From Brevibacillus fluminis (lineage in GTDB: Bacteria; Bacillota; Bacilli; Brevibacillales; Brevibacillaceae): DNA of 64,000 bases. Below the pieces are notes generated by a model that saw only the letters and a list, made by a program, of their open reading frames with translations, did not search any database and was not told the origin of the DNA. Made by a program: the position numbers and the translations under genes. The number at the start of each line of letters is the position of its first letter. Position 1 is the stretch's first letter. The stretch spans positions 1 through 64,000 of the forward strand of contig NZ_RHHQ01000013.1 in NCBI RefSeq assembly GCF_003710825.1, read 5' to 3'. Shown piece by piece: positions 51,006 to 59,339 of the stretch.

Positions 51006-51929
51006 TTATTTTCCCTCCTTCGCGGTTTTGGCGGTTTTTTTCAAAACGTTTTTGAATACGGCCGGGAACACCAATGCGATGATGACGATCAGCGCCGTGA
51101 TCAGCTTCATGTCCGACGGCTGCAAACCGGCACGCAATGCGAGCGCAATTACCAGACGATATACCACAGATCCGCCGATTACCGCGATTGTGGCACGGAA
51201 AATCGTCATATGGCCGAACAACACTTCCCCGACGATTACGGAGGCCAGACCGATGACGATCATCCCTGTCCCCATCCCGACGTCAGCAAACCCTTGGTAT
51301 TGCGCGATCATTGCACCAGCCACCGCTACGAGCGCGTTGGAAAGCGCCAGACCGATAATCGTGGTGGTATCGGTATTCGCACCGAAACTGCGGATCATCG
51401 TTGAATTGTCGCCGGTCGCCCGCAAGTCAAGCCCCAAATCAGTACGTAAAAACCAGTCGATAATCAGCTTGATAATCACAACAAACAGGAGGAAGAGTAT
51501 CGCAACACCCGTGATCCAGGTAGTTCCACCAATGGTCAGGTCAGGAAAATTCAAGTCCTTCAGCATGGTGTAGATCGTCTCTTCGCGCAAGAGCGGCAGA
51601 TTGGCACGGCCCTCCATAATCCTCAAGTTGATCGAATACAGCCCGATCATCGTCAAAATCCCTGCCAACAGACCATTTATTTTTCCTTTGGTGGTCAACA
51701 GTCCCGTAACGATCCCCGCTAGCGCGCCGCCTATCAAGGCGATCAACGTGGCAAGAAAAGGGCTGTAGCCGTCGATGATCATTTTGGCAGCGATCGCTCC
51801 ACCCAAGGCAAAGCTCCCATCCACCGTCAGATCAGGAAAGTTAAGAATACGAAAGGTTAAATAAACGCCAAGCGCTAGCAGCGCGAATAACAACCCCTGT
51901 TCTAAGGCTCCATTAATTGCGACACTCAT
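51006..51929 (-). CDS. ABC transporter permease (BPD_transp_2 family)
   Basis: A 307-residue membrane protein with about eight to nine hydrophobic segments. The family start is clear (GLLFALLALGVYLTFRILNFPDLTVDGSFALGGAIAAK), followed by GLLAGILTMIGLYSINLRIM and ending in a basic tail. The NFPDLTVDGSF segment is characteristic of permeases paired with ABC_sub_bind lipoproteins. GAGGAGG precedes ATG 51929, 41 bp after the upstream lipoprotein gene. Confidence 0.9.
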   Translation of the reverse strand: MSVAINGALEQGLLFALLALGVYLTFRILNFPDLTVDGSFALGGAIAAKMIIDGYSPFLATLIALIGGALAGIVTGLLTTKGKINGLLAGILTMIGLYSINLRIMEGRANLPLLREETIYTMLKDLNFPDLTIGGTTWITGVAILFLLFVVIIKLIIDWFLRTDLGLDLRATGDNSTMIRSFGANTDTTTIIGLALSNALVAVAGAMIAQYQGFADVGMGTGMIVIGLASVIVGEVLFGHMTIFRATIAVIGGSVVYRLVIALALRAGLQPSDMKLITALIVIIALVFPAVFKNVLKKTAKTAKEGK

Positions 51930-51970
51930 AGCTTCCTCCTCATTTGCAAGGCTTCATCGGCCTCATTCCA

Positions 51971-53026
51971 TTACTGGTCGATTACTTCATTCGCTTTGTC
52001 AAGCAAGGATTGCGGCAGGGTCACACCCATTTTCTCAGCTGCTTTCTTGTTGACGATCAGTTTCATTTCCGCTTGCTTCTCTACAGGCATGTCAGCAGGT
52101 TTCGCTTCGCCTTTGAGAATTTTCACAGCCATGTCAGCTGTTTGCGCACCCAATTTGTCGTATTGGATACCGTATGTTGCGATAGCACCGCTTTTGACGG
52201 AGTTTTCTTCACCAGCGACAACTGGAATTTTGTTCGCTTCCGCTACGCCAATGACCGCTGCGATGGACGAAACTACCATGTTATCGGTTGGCACGTAGAT
52301 CGCATCAACTTTTCCTACCAACGATTCAGCAGCTTGCTTCACTTCTGTCGGGCTGCTGATGGAAGCTTCTACGATTTCCAGACCCAATTTGCTAGCAACG
52401 GATTTCGCCAGGTCAACTTGAACTTTGGAGTTCGCTTCCCCTGCGTTGTAAATAATCCCTACTTTTTTCGCATCCGCTTTCAAATCTTTTACCAATGCCA
52501 GCTGATCTTCAACCGGGTTCATGTCGGTAGTACCGGTCAGGTTGCCTTCCGGTTTGTCCATCGATTTCACCAGACCAACGACAACTGGGTCAGTAACTGC
52601 GGTAAATACAACCGGGATGTCCTTGATGTTTTGTGCTGCTGCTTGAGCAGTTGGGGTCGCGATAGCAAAAATCATGTCCACTTTATCGCCCTGGAATTTT
52701 TGCACGATCGAAGTAGCGGTATCCATGCTGCCTTGCGCGGATTGTTTATCAAATACAACTTCTTTCCCATCGGTGTAGCCTTGTTTCGCCATTTCAGCGA
52801 TGAATCCGTCGCGAGCCGCGTCCAGCGCAGGATGCTCTACGATTTGCACGATACCGATTTTCACTTGTTTACCCGCAGCTGGCTGCGCGCTTTCCTGCTT
52901 CGGTGCCTCTGCCGGCTTGTTCTCTGCTGGTGCAGCACTTTGCTGCCCACACGCTGTAACAAACAAAAGCGACAACGTACACAAAACGGATGAGACGGTT
53001 AGCTTGCTCTTTCTCTGTTTGAACAT
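51971..53026 (-). CDS. ABC substrate-binding lipoprotein (ABC_sub_bind family), proximal copy
   Basis: A 351-residue lipoprotein with lipobox FVTAC (Cys near 26), a Pro/Ala/Glu linker and an ABC_sub_bind domain: KIGIVQIVEHPALDAARDGFIAEMAKQGYTDGKEVVFD, VFTAVTDPVVVGLVKSMDKPEGNLTGTTD. It immediately precedes the permease gene and is the likely cognate receptor. It is a clear paralog of the next upstream gene (HPALDA, GNLTGT/KNVTGT, AIATPTAQAAA shared). Confidence 0.9.
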   Translation of the reverse strand: MFKQRKSKLTVSSVLCTLSLLFVTACGQQSAAPAENKPAEAPKQESAQPAAGKQVKIGIVQIVEHPALDAARDGFIAEMAKQGYTDGKEVVFDKQSAQGSMDTATSIVQKFQGDKVDMIFAIATPTAQAAAQNIKDIPVVFTAVTDPVVVGLVKSMDKPEGNLTGTTDMNPVEDQLALVKDLKADAKKVGIIYNAGEANSKVQVDLAKSVASKLGLEIVEASISSPTEVKQAAESLVGKVDAIYVPTDNMVVSSIAAVIGVAEANKIPVVAGEENSVKSGAIATYGIQYDKLGAQTADMAVKILKGEAKPADMPVEKQAEMKLIVNKKAAEKMGVTLPQSLLDKANEVIDQ

Positions 53027-53070
53027 CTTAACTCCCCCACTTCATTTAATTTAGAAATCGCCCAGAAAAC

Positions 53071-53108
53071 AAAGAAAAGGAGCTCGTATTCGAATACAGG
53101 CTCCTTTT
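53071..53108 (-). terminator. Terminator after the distal binding-protein gene
   Basis: AAAAGGAGC/GCTCCTTTT with a palindromic GTATTCGAATAC centre, followed by CTTTG on the minus strand. It would limit read-through from the distal lipoprotein gene into the rest of the operon. Confidence 0.75.
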
Positions 53109-53122
53109 CTCATCAATGAGCG

Positions 53123-54154
53123 TTATTTCACGATCTCTTTCGCTGCCTTCTTCAAATCTTCAGGTATGGTTAACCCAAATTTTGCTGCCGCCTGCTCATT
53201 AATATAAAGGTCTGCTTCTTTGGATACTTCCACTGGGGTTTGGGTTATTTGTTGACCGCCAAGGATTCGTGCTGCCATTTCGCCAGTTTGTTTGCCCATC
53301 TTGTAGTAGTCGATTCCGTAAGTGGCAATGGCGCCGCGTTTCACCGTATCCGTATCAGAAGCAAACACAGGCAGCTTCGCGGCCTCTGCCGCCATCAGCA
53401 CACCTTCAACTGCGGAAACTACCGTGTTGTCGACCGGAATCAACACTGCATCTGCTTTGCCGACTAGCGATTGCGTGGCAAGCTGCACTTCTGACCCTGT
53501 GCTGACACCCGCTTTGACGATTTCGACGCCCATCTCTTTCGCTGCGTCTTCCAGCTCTTGCACCTGGACTCCGGAGTTTACCTCGGAGGTTGTGTAGAGC
53601 ACGCCCAACTTTTTCAAGTTTGGCAGGAAGCCTTTAACCAGCTCGAGCTGCTTTTTCATCGAAAGCTTATCGGAAGTTCCCGTCACGTTTTTATCTGGTT
53701 TGTCCAAGGACCCAACCAGGCCTGCCGCTATAGGATCGGTTACTGCGCTAAAAATGACCGGCTTGTCTGCAATCGCTTTGGCCGCTGCCTGAGCGGTCGG
53801 AGTCGCGATCGCGATGACCATATCCTTGTTATCACCTGCAAATTTCTGCGCGATTGACACGGTATTGCTCATGTCTGCGTGTGCATTTTGCAATTCAACC
53901 TTCACGTTTTTCCCGTCTTCGTAACCTGCACCCGCCAAACCGTCGACGATCCCTTTTTCAATGGCATCGAGTGCCGGATGCTCCACGAACTGTGAAATGC
54001 CGATGGAGTAGGTTTTGTCCGCAGGCTTGGCCTCAGACGTTGTCGTTTCCGGCTTCGTTTGCGGCTGTTCAGCAGGCTTTGCCCCACACGCAGCCAATGT
54101 CAACATCATGGAAACGGACAGAAAAACTCCCAGTGCTTTGTTACTTTTTCTCAT
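53123..54154 (-). CDS. ABC substrate-binding lipoprotein (ABC_sub_bind family), distal copy
   Basis: A 343-residue paralog of the adjacent receptor: lipobox TLAAC (Cys near 23), TYSIGISQFVEHPALDAIEKGIVDGL, VIAIATPTAQAAAKAIADKPVIFSAVTDPIAAGLVGSLDKPDKNVTGTSD. Two different receptors for one permease/ATPase would widen the ligand range. A hairpin terminator lies between the copies, so this gene is likely produced in excess of the permease. TATAAT (near 54200, minus strand) upstream is a probable -10. Confidence 0.9.
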   Translation of the reverse strand: MRKSNKALGVFLSVSMMLTLAACGAKPAEQPQTKPETTTSEAKPADKTYSIGISQFVEHPALDAIEKGIVDGLAGAGYEDGKNVKVELQNAHADMSNTVSIAQKFAGDNKDMVIAIATPTAQAAAKAIADKPVIFSAVTDPIAAGLVGSLDKPDKNVTGTSDKLSMKKQLELVKGFLPNLKKLGVLYTTSEVNSGVQVQELEDAAKEMGVEIVKAGVSTGSEVQLATQSLVGKADAVLIPVDNTVVSAVEGVLMAAEAAKLPVFASDTDTVKRGAIATYGIDYYKMGKQTGEMAARILGGQQITQTPVEVSKEADLYINEQAAAKFGLTIPEDLKKAAKEIVK

Positions 54155-54355
54155 CTAAACTCTCTCCTCTTCTAAGCTATGCTAAACTCAACTTGGTTGG
54201 TATTATAGCACACTTTACAAAACTATATTTAATTTTAAATCTTCTAAATTATCTAACATATGCCTTGTGTAAAAAAATGCACCCTCACTAAACTTACTTC
54301 TATTTCCTATCATACAGCTACGCTTTGACGTTGAAAAGTGATAAATTTTGGACAG

Positions 54356-54387
54356 GTAAAAACCCCTATTTAGAAACTAGGGGTTTT
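54356..54387 (-). terminator. Intrinsic terminator of the PH-domain gene
   Basis: AAACCCCTA/TAGGGGTTT with a 9-nt loop and following TT on the minus strand. Confidence 0.82.
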
Positions 54388-54399
54388 CCATCTTTATCA

Positions 54400-55014
54400 T
54401 TAGTTATTGATGAATTTCTCAAAAACTTTGCCAAAATCTTTTACGACGTACTTCTCTTTTGACTCGGTTAACCAGGTAAAGGTGTATTGGTTGATCTCCT
54501 TAAACTGATTTGCCACATCCGCTTGGATCCCCGCCACGCGGCCGAGCGTATTTTGTGCCGATTCAAGGCTTTGCCGCGCATACTCCAGCGCAACTTCGTT
54601 TTCATGCATGATTTCGGCCATTTTTTGCAGTGCTTTGTACAAATCTTTAACTTCTTCCAAATGTTTTTTATATACGTCGATGGAATATTGGTGGGGACCA
54701 ATCGAGAATTTGATCTCAATGTCCAAGTCGACCGTTCCAGCAGTCTCTAATGCGACTCCGGTAATTTTGTGTGTGGAGTAAGGGAAACGGCGGAGCATTC
54801 GCTTCTTGCTGATCGCACTGGTTCCATCCAAATGAATGAGTGCCTGGTTTGTGAAGCAGTATTCATCTGTCTTGGACTTAATCAGAAAATAAATGTTCTC
54901 GCCGTCTTCATGCATCACATAATCATCGGAGTCAGTCTTGTCAAAATCCTTTGGTTTGATGATTGTACCCAAGTCGCTTAATCCAAGAGCGTCTGCTGCC
55001 AATTTGCCAAACAT
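54400..55014 (-). CDS. PH-domain protein (YvbH-like)
   Basis: A 204-residue protein. Residues about 1-125 form a bacterial PH domain (MFGKLAADALGLSDLGTIIKPKDFDKTDSDDYVMHEDGE, ETAGTVDLDIEIKFSIGPHQYSIDVYKKHLEEVKDLYKALQK as the closing strands and helix). A helical C-terminal oligomerisation-like region follows (about 130-204). The pattern matches B. subtilis YvbH. Function is unknown. ATG 55014 has GAGAGGGGA upstream; the open frame before it has no ribosome site. Confidence 0.85.
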   Translation of the reverse strand: MFGKLAADALGLSDLGTIIKPKDFDKTDSDDYVMHEDGENIYFLIKSKTDEYCFTNQALIHLDGTSAISKKRMLRRFPYSTHKITGVALETAGTVDLDIEIKFSIGPHQYSIDVYKKHLEEVKDLYKALQKMAEIMHENEVALEYARQSLESAQNTLGRVAGIQADVANQFKEINQYTFTWLTESKEKYVVKDFGKVFEKFINN

Positions 55015-55130
55015 CGCGCAAATCCCCTCTCCCACTCGAAATTTTCCCACCAGTGTGAAATACGAATGGCGGTATTTTTGGTTCCTTTCCTAGATTACCA
55101 TAATGGCATTTATTGTAAATCCGGATGCGC

Positions 55131-55172
55131 AAAAAAATTCCCCTGCTCACCATCATAGGCAAACAGGGGATT
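55131..55172 (-). terminator. Intrinsic terminator of gcvH
   Basis: ATCCCCTG/CAGGGGAAT arms followed by a T-tract on the minus strand, shortly after the stop. Confidence 0.88.
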
Positions 55173-55188
55173 TTCCCTTAAAACAATC

Positions 55189-55569
55189 TTATTCTTTCAC
55201 CATTGCTTCGTACTTGTCGGCATCCATCAATTTGTCCAGTTCGCTGGCGTCGGCCAACTCAACAACGATCATCCACGCCTTGTCGTAGGAAGAAGAGTTC
55301 ACGAGCTCAGGCGCATCTTCCAGTTCACCATTCACCTCAATAACAGTTCCGGTGACCGGTGCATACAGCTCAGATACGGTTTTCACGGATTCAACGCTTC
55401 CGAATGGCTCATCTTGCTTGATCGTTGCACCTACTTCTGGCAGCTCGACAAACACGATGTCACCCAGCTCGGATTGAGCGAATTCAGTGATACCGATGTA
55501 CGCTTTGTTGCCTTCGACGCGTACCCACTCATGTTCTTCGCTGTAGCGCAGATTCTTAGGAAATTCCAT
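55189..55569 (-). CDS. gcvH: Glycine cleavage system H protein
   Basis: A 126-residue lipoyl carrier of the glycine cleavage complex, also the relay for lipoate transfer to other enzymes in Bacillus. The lipoylation lysine lies in ESVKTVSELYAPVTG near residue 64. Length and N-terminus (FPKNLRYSEEHEWVRVEG) are standard. AGGAGG precedes ATG 55569. The gcvT/gcvPA/gcvPB genes are not adjacent, as is also the case for gcvH (yusH) in B. subtilis, where yusI is the neighbour; here a yusI-like gene lies 2.5 kb upstream. Confidence 0.97.
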   Translation of the reverse strand: MEFPKNLRYSEEHEWVRVEGNKAYIGITEFAQSELGDIVFVELPEVGATIKQDEPFGSVESVKTVSELYAPVTGTVIEVNGELEDAPELVNSSSYDKAWMIVVELADASELDKLMDADKYEAMVKE

Positions 55570-55630
55570 TTGATTTAGCCTCCTGTCAATCGCTGTTCAA
55601 TAAATACCTATACATAATTGGACAAAGCGA

Positions 55631-56083
55631 TCAAGATTCCTCTTCAATCCCCAAAATTCGATGCAACCGTTTTTTCACCATGTTCAGACCCTTTTCACCG
55701 GCCTGGAAGTGGCGAAGCTGCAGGTTTTCGTCAAACAAGTAATAGGCAGGAACGTATTCGTTCGCGAACGCATCCGTCGTCTTCATTTCATTGTCGACCG
55801 CGATCGGATGGGTCAGCTCATACTGTGCGATCGTTTGCTTGATCGTCTCAAGGTTGGTATCCGCTTCCGAGCGGGGCATATGGATGCCGATCACCTTGAG
55901 TCCGTTTTCCGCATAATTCTCGCGCCATTCGTTGATCTGCGGCAGCGATTCCTTACACATGTAGCAGCTGACCGACCAAAAATGGACCAAGACAGGCTTG
56001 CCTGCCAATTCCGCTTTCGTCACTTGACCGTTTATCCATTCCGTAACTCCAGGAAAATCAGGCAGTTCTTCACGCAAACGCAT
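55631..56083 (-). CDS. TlpA/ResA-like thioredoxin-fold protein
   Basis: A 150-residue redoxin. The CxxC site is in LVHFWSVSCYMCKESLPQ (Cys-Tyr-Met-Cys), followed by LKVIGIHMPRSEADTNLETIKQTI and the cis-Pro strand EYVPAYYLFDENLQ. There is no signal peptide or anchor, so it should act in the cytosol, unlike ResA. GGAGCGG is upstream of ATG 56083. It lies between gcvH and the peroxiredoxin gene on the same strand and may serve as a thiol partner. Confidence 0.85.
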   Translation of the reverse strand: MRLREELPDFPGVTEWINGQVTKAELAGKPVLVHFWSVSCYMCKESLPQINEWRENYAENGLKVIGIHMPRSEADTNLETIKQTIAQYELTHPIAVDNEMKTTDAFANEYVPAYYLFDENLQLRHFQAGEKGLNMVKKRLHRILGIEEES

Positions 56084-56162
56084 TATAACCGCTCCTCCCC
56101 ATTCTTATTCATGCGAATTGAAGTCACTTGCTTTCGATGACAGTTAGCGTAGCTCTATCTGT

Positions 56163-56196
56163 AAAAAAGGGCCTAACAAAGTAAGTTAGACCCTTC
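56163..56196 (-). terminator. Intrinsic terminator of the peroxiredoxin gene
   Basis: GAAGGGTCTAAC/GTTAGGCCCTT arms followed by T6 on the minus strand. The next bases (ACAGATAG, then GCTACGC) weakly resemble the start of the dispersed repeat. Confidence 0.85.
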
Positions 56197-56214
56197 ATTT
56201 CAAAAAGAAGTGAA

Positions 56215-56754
56215 TTACAGGTTAGCTTGTCCTGGGCGCCAGTTAGCTGCGCACAGACCGCCGGATTGCAGAGCTTGCAGAACGCGCAGCGTTTCGTCTA
56301 CGGAACGGCCTACGTTCAGGTCAGTTACAACTTGGTATTTCAGAACGCCTTCTGGATCGATGATGAACAGACCGCGGAATGCGATACCTTCGTTCTCATC
56401 CAGAACACCGTAAGCTTTCGCTACAGTTTGCAGGTTGTCGGAAGCGAGCGGGTAGTGCAGGCCGCCCAAACCATTTTGTTCGCGGGATGTGTTGATCCAC
56501 GCTTTGTGGGAATGGACGGAGTCAGTGGACACGCCGAGAACTTCAGCATCCAGATCTTTGAAATCTTCGATTGCATCGCTCAACGCGATGATTTCCGTTG
56601 GGCACACGAAAGTGAAGTCTAATGGATAGAAGAACAGAACGAGCCATTTTCCTTTATAGTCGGACAGGGAAGCGTGACCGAATTCTTGACCGTTGCCCAG
56701 AGCGGTTTTCATGTTGAAATCAGGAGCTGGTAGACCAATAAGACGTTGTGCCAT
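56215..56754 (-). CDS. Typical 2-Cys peroxiredoxin (AhpC/TSA family)
   Basis: A 179-residue peroxidase. The peroxidatic Cys51 is in DFTFVCPTE and the resolving Cys168 in GGLCAANWRPGQ, so both needed residues are present. It reduces H2O2 and organic peroxides using thioredoxin or AhpF-type donors. The sequence is nearer B. subtilis YkuU than AhpC. ATG 56754 (MAQRLIG) follows GAGGAGG. The leader region shows no evident PerR box by eye. Confidence 0.93.
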   Translation of the reverse strand: MAQRLIGLPAPDFNMKTALGNGQEFGHASLSDYKGKWLVLFFYPLDFTFVCPTEIIALSDAIEDFKDLDAEVLGVSTDSVHSHKAWINTSREQNGLGGLHYPLASDNLQTVAKAYGVLDENEGIAFRGLFIIDPEGVLKYQVVTDLNVGRSVDETLRVLQALQSGGLCAANWRPGQANL

Positions 56755-56885
56755 TATGTAGTGCCTCCTCAAATTTTTATCGTGATTTGTTGTACGCGGT
56801 ACAACACAACCTATGATAACAATAGTCTAAATTATAGTCAATACAATGTAGGAATTATTTTAAGGAATGTTTACAGTTTTTACAA

Positions 56886-58064
56886 TCAACGCAATAGACC
56901 GCTCTCTTTGATTCTGTGCGCAACTTCGCGCAGCACATCCGGCTCTTTCACCAAGGCGATCCGCACATAGCCCTCGCCCTCTTGACCGAATGCATCACCC
57001 GGAATGACGACCACACCCGTCTTTTCCAGCAGCTCGAAAGCGAATGAGCGGGACGTGAAACCATTCGGTACTCTCGCCCAAATGAACATAGTTGCCTTCG
57101 GGGGCTCGATTACCCAGCCAGCCTCAGCAAGCGAGCTGAGCAAAACATCGCGGCGTTCCTGATACAACTCGCCGACCGGATTCGCCTCGCCACACGTTCT
57201 GTCATGTACAAGTGCTGCCACCGCCATCTGCTGCACGGCGTCAAACACACCGTAATCGATGTTTGATTTCACGATCGCAAGCGGCTTGATCAGTTCGGCA
57301 TTGCCGACCACGTAAGCGATCCGGCAGCCCGCCATATTGAAGCTTTTGGAGAACGAGTTCAGCTCAATCCCTACTTCTTTTGCACCCGGCGCTTCCAAAA
57401 AGCTCGGTGGACGATACCCGTCAAAGGCCATTTCCGAATATGCCAAATCGTGAGCGACGATGATGTCGTTTTCCCTGGCGAAACGAACAACTTCTTCAAA
57501 AAAGGACAGCGGCGCCACAGCTGATACCGGATTGTTCGGGTAATTAAGGATCATGAGCTTGGCGCGTTTGCGCACGTCCGCAGGGATCGCAGCCAATTCC
57601 GGCAGAAAGCCGTTTTCCGCACGAAGCGGCATCGGGTAAAGCTCGGCTCCCGCCAGATGGACGCTTCCCGCATAAATCGGATAGCCGGGATCCGGAACGA
57701 GCACGATATCGCCCGGGTCGGCCCATGCCAACGCGAGATGCGCCAAGCCGTCCTGCGAACCCATCAGCGCATGAATCTCAGTATCCGGGCTCAGGTCAAC
57801 ATTGAAACGATGGCGATACCATGCCGCCACTTCCTGGCGAAACGCAACCGATCCTTGCGAGCCTGGGTAGCCATAGTTATCCGGATTTTGCACCGCGTCA
57901 ACCAATGCCTGTATCAAGTGAGGAGCCGGCGGCTTATCCGGGCTGCCGATCCCCAGATCGATCACCTGCATACGCTGGGCGACCTTGCGCTTCCGCTCCG
58001 CCATTTCCGTAAAAATTGCCGAGGTCAACTGGTTCAGCCGTTTGGAAGGTTGACGTCCGCTCAT
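56886..58064 (-). CDS. Class I/II PLP aminotransferase (LL-diaminopimelate aminotransferase-like)
   Basis: A 392-residue fold-type I aminotransferase. Active-site features: NYPNNPVSAVA, DLAYSEMAFDG, PLP lysine in LNSFSKSFNMAGCRIAYVVG, and the C-terminal RIALV arginine that binds substrate carboxylate. DapL-like and PatA-like relatives share these motifs; the true substrate is undetermined. ATG 58064 overlaps the stop of the upstream ArsC-like gene (ATGA), with GGGGAAGC as ribosome site, so translation is coupled. Confidence 0.88.
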   Translation of the reverse strand: MSGRQPSKRLNQLTSAIFTEMAERKRKVAQRMQVIDLGIGSPDKPPAPHLIQALVDAVQNPDNYGYPGSQGSVAFRQEVAAWYRHRFNVDLSPDTEIHALMGSQDGLAHLALAWADPGDIVLVPDPGYPIYAGSVHLAGAELYPMPLRAENGFLPELAAIPADVRKRAKLMILNYPNNPVSAVAPLSFFEEVVRFARENDIIVAHDLAYSEMAFDGYRPPSFLEAPGAKEVGIELNSFSKSFNMAGCRIAYVVGNAELIKPLAIVKSNIDYGVFDAVQQMAVAALVHDRTCGEANPVGELYQERRDVLLSSLAEAGWVIEPPKATMFIWARVPNGFTSRSFAFELLEKTGVVVIPGDAFGQEGEGYVRIALVKEPDVLREVAHRIKESGLLR

Positions 58065-58441
58065 TCGTGCTTCCCCCATGTTTTTGCATACTCATCTTCT
58101 TTGAACCCGACCGTCACCGTTTGCTGGTCGGTTGCCAGCGGGCGCTTGATCAGCTTGCCGTTGGATGCGAGCAATTCGAGCATCTCTTCTTCCATCATGG
58201 TCGGAAGCTTATCCTTTAGATTCATTTCTTTATAAAACTGGCCGCTCGTATTGAAAAACTTGCGCAGGTCTAGTCCGCTTTTTCTCCACATGTCACGCAG
58301 CTCATCCTTACTCGGCGGACGATCCACAATCGGAATCGATTCATAGCTGGTGCCTGCCTGTTCCAGCCATTTTTTTGCTTTGCTGCATGTGCCGCACTTG
58401 TCATATCCGTAAAAACGGAGCGTTTGCGTCGTTTGGCTCAT
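58061..58441 (-). CDS. ArsC/Spx-family protein (YusI-like)
   Basis: A 126-residue thioredoxin-fold protein of the ArsC/Spx group. The N-terminal redox-type motif is CGTCSKAKKWL (residues 16-26), then LRKFFNTSGQFYKEMNLKDKLP and LIKRPLATD near the middle. B. subtilis YusI has the same pattern. It lacks the Spx RNA-polymerase contact Gly52 context, so a regulator role is doubtful. Its last codons overlap the start of the aminotransferase gene by 4 bp, so the two form an operon. Confidence 0.88.
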   Translation of the reverse strand: MSQTTQTLRFYGYDKCGTCSKAKKWLEQAGTSYESIPIVDRPPSKDELRDMWRKSGLDLRKFFNTSGQFYKEMNLKDKLPTMMEEEMLELLASNGKLIKRPLATDQQTVTVGFKEDEYAKTWGKHE

Positions 58442-58598
58442 TTCCCTTCACCTCTTTGCAAGAATTTCCTCGAAGGTAACATAACATTTTTCTTTATTTT
58501 TTCAAATAAATTGCCTCTGGTTTTCCACAGTTTCACATCGCTTTTCCATAACTTCTCTCTATACTGTGCCTATTCCTTGAATTGGAGATGATTTGATC

Positions 58599-59282
58599 AT
58601 GATTACCTTGAGAAACAAAATGATCCCAACTCTGGTGGCACTGTCTTTGACAATGCCGGCAGGAGCATTCGCAGCGGAGGCAACCCCAACCCCCGCAGCC
58701 AAAACACCACTCGCACATGCCAGTACGCTTGCGACTGCCAAACCTGCACCGAGCATCTCCAAGAAGACTACTTCAGCAACCGGTAGAACCGCAGCTTCAA
58801 AAACAGGGACAACAGCAAAAAAAGCGGCTACTGTGAAGAAAACAGCTACTTCCAAGACGAACGCAACAGCCAAGACCGGCTCCACAGCCAAGAAAGCGGC
58901 TACGGTGAAAAAAGCTGCTGCTTCCAAAACAACCGCGACAGCCAAAGCCGGCACCACCACCAAGAAAGCGGCTACGGTGAAAAAAGCTGCTGCTTCCAAA
59001 ACAGCCGCCACTGCCAAAGCCGGCACCACGACCAAGAAAGCTGCTACGCTGAAAAAAGCAACTGCTTCCAAAACAGCTACTAAAACCAAAACTGGTACCG
59101 GCACCGCTGCCAAGAAAGCGGCTACCGCGAAAAAAGCTGCCGCTTCCAAAACAGCCGCGAAAGCCAAAACCAGCACCGCCGTCAAGAAAGCAGCTACCTT
59201 GAAAAAAGCTTCAGCCTCCAAAACAACCACGAAACCAGTGGCAAAAGTTACAACACCAGTTCCTGCTCCGACCAAAAAATAA
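58599..59282 (+). CDS. Secreted Lys/Ala/Thr-rich tandem-repeat protein
   Basis: A 227-residue protein I do not recognise. Signal peptide: residues about 1-26 (basic start, hydrophobic LVALSLTMPAGAFA, cut near AFA/AE). From about residue 73 it is a tandem repeat of about 24 residues, six units, each built on KKAATVKKAAASKT followed by a Thr/Ala/Gly linker. There are almost no acidic or hydrophobic residues, so the mature chain is strongly cationic and probably unfolded, as in histone H1 tails. It could bind teichoic acid, polyphosphate, DNA or spore polymers. ATG 58599 has GGAGATG upstream. Confidence 0.75.
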   Translation: MITLRNKMIPTLVALSLTMPAGAFAAEATPTPAAKTPLAHASTLATAKPAPSISKKTTSATGRTAASKTGTTAKKAATVKKTATSKTNATAKTGSTAKKAATVKKAAASKTTATAKAGTTTKKAATVKKAAASKTAATAKAGTTTKKAATLKKATASKTATKTKTGTGTAAKKAATAKKAAASKTAAKAKTSTAVKKAATLKKASASKTTTKPVAKVTTPVPAPTKK

Positions 59283-59300
59283 GCCCGTTTTTCATAACAA

Positions 59301-59339
59301 GCCCCGTTCCCTCTTGTAAAGGGACCGGGGCTGTTTCAT
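59301..59339 (+). terminator. Terminator of the Lys/Ala/Thr-repeat gene
   Basis: AGCCCC...TCCCT and AGGGA...GGGGCT form a long stem followed by GTTTCATTT. Confidence 0.8.

Noticed and set aside
48825..51929. LivK-like lipoprotein as part of the adjacent ABC importer
   Set aside because: The importer operon ends in its own terminator at 50154-50192, and its permease belongs with the ABC_sub_bind receptors, not with LivK.
56142..56163. Eighth copy of the dispersed repeat after the peroxiredoxin terminator
   Set aside because: Only ACAGATAG and a GCTACGC fragment match; too short to call, although its position fits the pattern.
58800..59230. CRISPR-like spaced repeats
   Set aside because: The periodicity is a ~72-bp in-frame coding repeat of the Lys/Ala/Thr protein, without unique spacers.
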